From positions 1 through 10,403 of the forward strand of contig JABFRZ010000443.1 of assembly GCA_013140785.1 (NCBI GenBank): a stretch of 10,403 bases of DNA, given 5' to 3'. This DNA is from Planctomycetota bacterium (GTDB lineage Bacteria > Planctomycetota > UBA1135 > GCA-002686595). Shown one piece after another: positions 7,015-10,403 of the stretch. Each line of letters starts with the position of its first letter. Within the stretch, counting starts at the first letter, position 1. The notes beneath the pieces are model-generated. The model ran no database searches. It saw only the letters and a program-made list of their open reading frames with translations, and was not told the origin of the DNA. A program made the translations under genes and the position numbers.

Positions 7015-8592
7015 TCACTGACCGCGCGACTCCCAACCCTGGATCAGTGCGCGGTACTTGGGCGCGTTGGCGATGGGCTCGTTGATGTACTCGAGCACGC
7101 TGAAGGTGTCCGCGCTGCCGCGCGGCCCGGTGAAGTCGTAGGCCATGAACAGCTCGACCCCGGCCTGGGCCACGCCCTCGATCAAGTCGCGGTAGGCCGT
7201 GTGCATCTCGGGCAGGCTCTGACAGTCCAGCGTCGCCTGGACCCCGAGCCCGCCGCCCGGCGAGCGCGCCACGATCGACTGGCCGCCCTCGTAGGTCACG
7301 AGCGCGATATGGCGGCCGAGCTCGGTCCCGAGCGTGTCGGCCAGGGCGCGGTGGTCGGCGGTGCGCGGTAGCACGGCGTCCACCAGGTTGGCGCGCGCCG
7401 CCGCCATCAGCTCCTGGGCCGTCGAGTCGGTACCGACGTCGTCGCGGTCCGCGCGCGCACCGAAGTACGTGCCCAGCGCCATGGCGTCGAACTTCCCGTT
7501 CAGCGCGCGGCACAGCACGTTGGCGATGCCTGGGTTGTGCAACTGCACGCCGGCCACGCGCACGATGCGGCCCTTCTGCGAGCCGAAGACCTCGTGCCAG
7601 ATGTCGAACACCTGGGCCGCGCGCTCGGCCACGATCTTCATGGCCGGGATGCCGCGCAACTGCGACTGGTCGCGCGCCCACTTGCCGGCCGCGTAGTCGG
7701 TGTTCCAGGTCTCGTTCGAGAACTCGACGTAGACCTTGGCGTCGTGGCGCAGGGAATCGCGCACGAGCAGCGCGAAGCGCCGCACGTAGTCGTCGTCCGC
7801 CAGGTGCGGGATGCAGAACCACGGGTCGGAGGTGAGCTCGTTGCACAGCTCGACCATGAACTCCGCCGCGACGCCCTGCCCGCTGCCCTGGCGCGCGCTG
7901 AAGAGCGTCGCGCGCTCGGGCCAGCGCGCGCTCGTGGCGTAGATCTTCATCCACGGGTAGAAGCGCAGCACGGAGAAGGGCCGCAGTCGCTCCAGGAAGT
8001 ACGGGTGAAAGGAATGGCAGCTGTCCTCCTGGCCCGGCAGCCACACGCGGATGTCGCGGATCGGATCGGCTGGATCCATGTTGCCGAGCGCGAGGCCGGG
8101 TTGGCCGCCGTTGACGCCGTCCACTTCCACCACCAGGCGATTCGGCGCCTGGCTGAGGATCCCGACGCCGCCGCGGAACTCGAGCGTACCCTTGCCCTTC
8201 CAGGTGACGACGTACTCGCCCGCGGGGAAGCGCCCGCGCATGCCCACGAAGAACTGGCATGCCACGACCCTGTCGCCGAACACTCGCGGCCAGCCGTTGG
8301 CGTCGAGCGGGACGACCTCTTGCGCGGGCGTCGCCTTGCCGTTCAGGCCGCGCTGGCGGGGGGCCGGGCGGTCGCGGCCACTCTCTTCGAAGCTCCACTC
8401 GGAAGCCATCTTCATGGCGTCCACGAAGACGAGCGAGGTGTCGTAGGGCGTGATCGGACGCAGGTTGATGCCGATCGGCACCGGCGCCGCCGGCGGCGTG
8501 TCCTGTCGCGCGAGATGGGGCGTGCCTGCGAGGAAGACGAACAGCGCGAGCAGGGCGGAGCACCGCCAGGCGCCGGGCATGGAAGGGAACAT
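7015..8592 (-). CDS. Secreted glycoside hydrolase-like protein (clan GH-A-type motifs)
   Basis: The protein has 525 residues and an N-terminal signal peptide: Arg10, then the hydrophobic stretch SALLALFVFLAG (12-23), with likely cleavage near LAR (27-29). It should act outside the cytoplasm. The middle contains VYVEFSNETWN (287-297); an Asn-Glu pair at the end of a strand is how clan GH-A hydrolases present their acid/base (Glu294). LVTYEGGQ (431-438) gives a plausible nucleophile, Glu435. The N-terminal half (about 90-185) looks beta-rich and could be a carbohydrate-binding module. No specific GH family is recognised and substrate is unknown. The position between a BcsA-like synthase and a GT26 gene recalls hydrolases such as BcsZ that trim the polymer made by their own operon (inference). 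ATG 8592 is chosen for the AAAGGA 6 nt upstream; ATG 8580 is an alternative. Confidence 0.82.
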   Translation of the reverse strand: MFPSMPGAWRCSALLALFVFLAGTPHLARQDTPPAAPVPIGINLRPITPYDTSLVFVDAMKMASEWSFEESGRDRPAPRQRGLNGKATPAQEVVPLDANGWPRVFGDRVVACQFFVGMRGRFPAGEYVVTWKGKGTLEFRGGVGILSQAPNRLVVEVDGVNGGQPGLALGNMDPADPIRDIRVWLPGQEDSCHSFHPYFLERLRPFSVLRFYPWMKIYATSARWPERATLFSARQGSGQGVAAEFMVELCNELTSDPWFCIPHLADDDYVRRFALLVRDSLRHDAKVYVEFSNETWNTDYAAGKWARDQSQLRGIPAMKIVAERAAQVFDIWHEVFGSQKGRIVRVAGVQLHNPGIANVLCRALNGKFDAMALGTYFGARADRDDVGTDSTAQELMAAARANLVDAVLPRTADHRALADTLGTELGRHIALVTYEGGQSIVARSPGGGLGVQATLDCQSLPEMHTAYRDLIEGVAQAGVELFMAYDFTGPRGSADTFSVLEYINEPIANAPKYRALIQGWESRGQ

Positions 8593-8598
8593 CGGCTG

Positions 8599-8604
8599 TC
8601 CTTT
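8599..8604 (-). promoter_or_regulatory. Ribosome binding site of the GH-like gene
   Basis: AAAGGA on the minus strand lies 6 nt before ATG 8592, which favours this start over the in-frame ATG at 8580. It is one of only two clear Shine-Dalgarno matches in the operon. Confidence 0.6.
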
Positions 8605-8634
8605 CGGCCAGCCGCGGCCGGGTTCTTGTGCTCA

Positions 8635-8652
8635 GTGACGACCGCGCGTCAC
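8635..8652. repeat. Inverted repeat in the gap after the receiver gene
   Basis: GTGACG, six bases, then CGTCAC form a perfect 6-bp stem with a 6-nt loop, 16 bp past the stop of the stand-alone receiver gene (8669) and 42 bp before the GH-like start. No T-run follows on the minus strand, so it is not a standard Rho-independent terminator. It could be an attenuating hairpin, a processing site or a protein-binding dyad, or chance. Confidence 0.35.
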
Positions 8653-8668
8653 GGAGCGCGCGGCCGCA

Positions 8669-9181
8669 CTACTCCTGCTCGTCGAGGCGCCGGTTCCAGG
8701 CCCGGAACAGCTCGCGAAAGGTCTTCACGAGATAGCGCCCGGAAAGGTCGGAAGGAGCTTCCGAGTGCAGCTCTTCCAGCTCGAGGATGCAGCGGTCGAG
8801 CGCGCCCAGCATCTCGGGCAGGTCGCTCGGCACGCGCTTGTCGCACACGCCGTTGCAGCCGGCGCCAAGGAGCTCCTTGAGGGTCTGGCCGTCGAGCGAG
8901 GCCGAGAAGGCCAGGATCAGGGCCTCGGGCCGCTGGGCGCGGATGCGGCGCGCGAGCCTGCCCGCCAGGCGCACGCCCTCGAAGTCGTCGTCGAGCAAGT
9001 ACACGTCGTACTCGCCGGTCGGGTCGGGCTCGGAGCGCGCGTGGATCTGGAGCCGCGGGTAGCGCTCGGAAAGGATCGCGCGCAGGAACTCCAGCGCGTA
9101 CGGATCGTCGTCGAGCAGCAGCGCCTTCAGCGCCGAGTGTGCCTCAGGAACCCGTTCCAGAGCGCTCATGCCCGGCTTCAT
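8669..9181 (-). CDS. Stand-alone response-regulator receiver-domain protein with short C-terminal tail
   Basis: A 170-residue protein made of one receiver domain and a helical tail, with no DNA-binding or enzymatic output. Receiver residues are all present: acidic cluster DDDP (24-27), phospho-acceptor Asp64 in LLDDDFEG (62-69), Ser93 in AFSA and Lys115 in CDKRVP. The Asp-Ser-Lys spacing (29 and 22 residues) is the same as in the receiver fused to the GT26 enzyme in this operon. An ungapped hand alignment of the two gives about 58 identities over 113 positions. Both carry Cys-x-Gly-x-Cys-[Asp/Glu]-Lys (here Cys109, Cys113) and an Arg-[Asp/Glu]-Leu-x3-Trp-Asn tail (here 156-163). It probably acts by binding a partner when phosphorylated, as CheY-like proteins do; the partner is unknown and no histidine kinase is in the window. 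The start is ATG 9181 (AGGGGG 12 nt upstream) or ATG 9169. Confidence 0.9.
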   Translation of the reverse strand: MKPGMSALERVPEAHSALKALLLDDDPYALEFLRAILSERYPRLQIHARSEPDPTGEYDVYLLDDDFEGVRLAGRLARRIRAQRPEALILAFSASLDGQTLKELLGAGCNGVCDKRVPSDLPEMLGALDRCILELEELHSEAPSDLSGRYLVKTFRELFRAWNRRLDEQE

Positions 9182-9275
9182 CGGCCGGCGGCACCCCCTG
9201 GGTGGACGTTCGCTCGGTCTTCCGCCAGCGCGTCTCGCGCCGGGCCCCGGGGTACGTGCTGGCGAAGCTGCCGCT
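9144..9275 (-). pseudogene. Displaced 3' end of the GT2 gene (now out of translation)
   Basis: Downstream of the present TAG, the GT2 reading frame contains codons that make sense only if the 9237-9300 segment is flipped. Positions 9236-9210 then encode ETRWRKTER, the Trp-x-x-Thr-x-Arg type of tail that commonly ends GT2 synthases of this kind, and the frame runs to TGA at 9146-9144. The restored protein would have 411 residues instead of 367 and would overlap the receiver start (9181 or 9169). Seventeen of the 18 codons from 9236 to 9183 end in G or C, as in the neighbouring genes. Recognition of the tail motif is from memory of the family. Confidence 0.6.
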
Positions 9276-9300
9276 CTATCTCGGCTTCTTCGCCCGGCGC
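9237..9300. repeat. 64-bp segment bounded by perfect 9-bp inverted repeats, apparently inverted within the GT2 gene
   Basis: GCGCCGGGC at 9237-9245 is repeated in inverted form as GCCCGGCGC at 9292-9300, around a 46-bp spacer (9246-9291). In the orientation shown, the segment puts a rare AGA codon and TAG (9278-9276) at the end of the GT2 gene. In the opposite orientation the GT2 frame reads through it as 21 codons, 20 of them ending in G or C, encoding GYVLAKLPLYLGFF between short basic runs, and continues in frame beyond it. This looks like the membrane-proximal C-terminal segment of GT2 synthases. The inverted repeats are the expected footprint of a template-switch or strand-exchange micro-inversion. 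No recombinase is encoded nearby, and an assembly or amplification artefact is possible. Confidence 0.75.
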
Positions 9301-10379
9301 AGGGTGGCGAGCAGCGTACGCGGACCGGCGAAGCGCAGCAGCGCTCCGGCCACGCCGAAAAAGAGCAGAGCCGCGGCCGCGAGCACCGTCCAGGCGGCGG
9401 CGCCCTGGCCCGTGAGGACGAGGTCCGCCAGCGCCAGCGCCGCGCTCGCGACCCAGGCCAGGACCAGGAATGCGAGCGGAGGCACCAGCAAGTCGACACC
9501 CAGTGAGAACACGTGCCGATCGAGCGTGAACAGCCCGCGCAGGAGCAAGAGCGGCGCCGTGCGCGACACGAGCGCGAGGTGCCCGTGCTCCCAGCGCCGG
9601 CGCTGGCGCAGGGCCGCGTCGTGGCGCCCGGGCAGAACGCTGCGCACGCGCGCTTCGGGCACGAAGCGCGTCGGGAAGCCGCGCTTGGCGAGATCGATCG
9701 CGAGCTGGTAATCCTCGGCGATGCTGCCCTCGCCGTGCGGCGCCTCGCGCAGCGGTCGGAAGGGATAGGCCGAGCCGGCCCCGTTCAGCAGGCACGCGAG
9801 TCCGAGGCGCGTGAGCCCGAGCGGGCGCACGACGTTCTTCACCAAGAGCGCGAGGCTGGAGAGCGTGCCGAAGTCGTCGTCTGTCTCCGCGGCAAAGCGG
9901 TAGTCGCCCTGCACCGGCCCACCGCTCTCGGCCGCCGCCATGGCCAGGGCGCGGATCGCCCCTTTTTCCACGCGGCAGTCGGCGTCCACGATGACCACGA
10001 CCTCGGGCGGATCGGAGTCGAGGTACTTCAGGCCGGCCACGAGCGCGGCCGGCTTGCCGCCCGTGCCGTCGTCGCGCACCTCGAGCACGCTCGCGCCGAG
10101 CGCGCGCGCCACCATCGCGGTGCGATCGCCGCAGTTGTGGGCCACCACCAAGACGCGGTCGCTCTCGGCCAGCTCGGGCTCGATCGAACGCAGCGCGGCC
10201 GGCAAGCACTGCTCCTCGTCGTGAGCCGGGATCAAGACGACGGTCTCTGGCGCGCGCACCACGTGGAGGCGCGGGCGCCGTGGGGGCAGGCAGGCGGCCA
10301 GGCACTCCAGCGCGAGGATCGCGCACGGCACGAGCACCAGCACGGCCGCCGCGAGCGCGAACAGGCTGAGCGCACTCAT
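9276..10379 (-). CDS. Membrane-bound processive-type GT2 glycosyltransferase (BcsA/chitin-synthase-like), 3' end apparently altered
   Basis: The protein as read has 367 residues. One N-terminal helix (about 3-30) precedes a cytoplasmic GT-A domain and two to three C-terminal helices (about 293-320, 327-350, possibly 268-285). Catalytic motifs are present: VVLIPAHDEE (47-56), VIVDADC (129-135, the DxD metal and nucleotide site), EDYQLA (222-227, candidate catalytic base) and QRRRW (259-263), the QxxRW signature of processive synthases. It should polymerise or extend a glycan from a nucleotide-sugar at the membrane; the sugar cannot be told. The end reads LRRAKKPR and stops inside a 64-bp segment flanked by inverted repeats; flipping the segment gives a 411-residue protein with a more usual tail (see the entries at 9237-9300 and 9144-9275). 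The catalytic core is complete, so the short form might still work. The start at 10379 has no Shine-Dalgarno but forms ATGA with a possible upstream stop. Confidence 0.9.
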   Translation of the reverse strand: MSALSLFALAAAVLVLVPCAILALECLAACLPPRRPRLHVVRAPETVVLIPAHDEEQCLPAALRSIEPELAESDRVLVVAHNCGDRTAMVARALGASVLEVRDDGTGGKPAALVAGLKYLDSDPPEVVVIVDADCRVEKGAIRALAMAAAESGGPVQGDYRFAAETDDDFGTLSSLALLVKNVVRPLGLTRLGLACLLNGAGSAYPFRPLREAPHGEGSIAEDYQLAIDLAKRGFPTRFVPEARVRSVLPGRHDAALRQRRRWEHGHLALVSRTAPLLLLRGLFTLDRHVFSLGVDLLVPPLAFLVLAWVASAALALADLVLTGQGAAAWTVLAAAALLFFGVAGALLRFAGPRTLLATLRRAKKPR

Positions 10380-10403
10380 GCGGCGCGGCGGAACAGCGCG
10401 GAC
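10376..10403 (-). CDS. Possible 3' end of an upstream gene overlapping the GT2 start
   Basis: The GT2 start codon is part of ATGA, and the frame ending in that TGA (10378-10376) is open to the window edge, encoding SALFRRAA. ATGA overlaps usually mark coupled genes, so the operon may continue to the right. Only eight codons are visible and an open frame this short proves nothing. Confidence 0.25.

Noticed and set aside
7537..8880. Plus-strand open frame opposite the GH-like gene
   Set aside because: No motif or plausible domain; the minus-strand gene has a signal peptide, ribosome binding site and catalytic motifs.
9199..9310. A separate small plus-strand gene for the GYVLAKLPLYLGFF peptide
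   Set aside because: It has no plausible start or domain of its own; the peptide fits better as the inverted 3' part of the GT2 gene, since flipping restores frame and tail motif.
9178..10326. Minus-strand open frame in another phase over the GT2 gene
   Set aside because: Arg/Ala-rich shadow with no glycosyltransferase motifs; the other phase has DxD and QxxRW.

Overview
The window is very GC-rich, with codon third positions almost all G or C, and is packed with genes for making, decorating and exporting a cell-surface polysaccharide. No rRNA, tRNA, transposase or CRISPR array was seen. The mix of features points to a Gram-negative-type, complex-envelope bacterium: a BcsA-like GT2 synthase, a GT26 (WecG/TagA) transferase, a small phosphoglycosyl transferase, a sulfotransferase, a membrane 'sulfatase' and a secreted clan GH-A-like hydrolase. 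Planctomycetota or a similar high-GC phylum is a reasonable guess, but no marker gene fixes it.

Layout. At the left edge a partial CTP-type nucleotidyltransferase (minus strand, runs off the window) is divergent, across 81 bp, from a plus-strand CDP-glycerol-type glycerophosphotransferase (693-1811). From the right edge to 1837 seven genes lie head to tail on the minus strand, in transcription order: GT2 membrane glycosyltransferase (10379-9276), stand-alone receiver-domain protein (9181-8669), secreted GH-A-like protein (8592-7015), GT26 glycosyltransferase fused to a receiver domain (6970-5615), phosphoglycosyl transferase (5618-4857), sulfotransferase (4846-3827) and membrane sulfatase-like protein (3840-1837). 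Short gaps and stop/start overlaps (5615-5618, 3827-3840) suggest one operon, which converges on the glycerophosphotransferase gene at about 1812-1836.

How the genes may work together (inference). The phosphoglycosyl transferase loads the first sugar onto a lipid carrier and the GT26 domain adds the next. The GT2 protein polymerises or extends, the sulfotransferase adds sulfate, the sulfatase-like enzyme edits or transfers a substituent outside the membrane, and the secreted hydrolase trims the glycan. The divergent pair could add a CDP-activated substituent. Two related receiver domains, one fused directly to a glycosyltransferase, suggest that a phosphorelay controls the pathway at the enzyme level.

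Two observations stand out. (1) The 3' end of the GT2 gene carries a 64-bp segment (9237-9300) bounded by perfect 9-bp inverted repeats. Read in the opposite orientation it removes the stop codon and restores a family-like C-terminus, so it is a micro-inversion, a switch or an artefact. (2) A GT26-receiver fusion and a stand-alone receiver, about half identical by hand alignment, share a Cys-x3-Cys-[DE]-Lys motif and a C-terminal Trp-Asn tail motif within the same operon.
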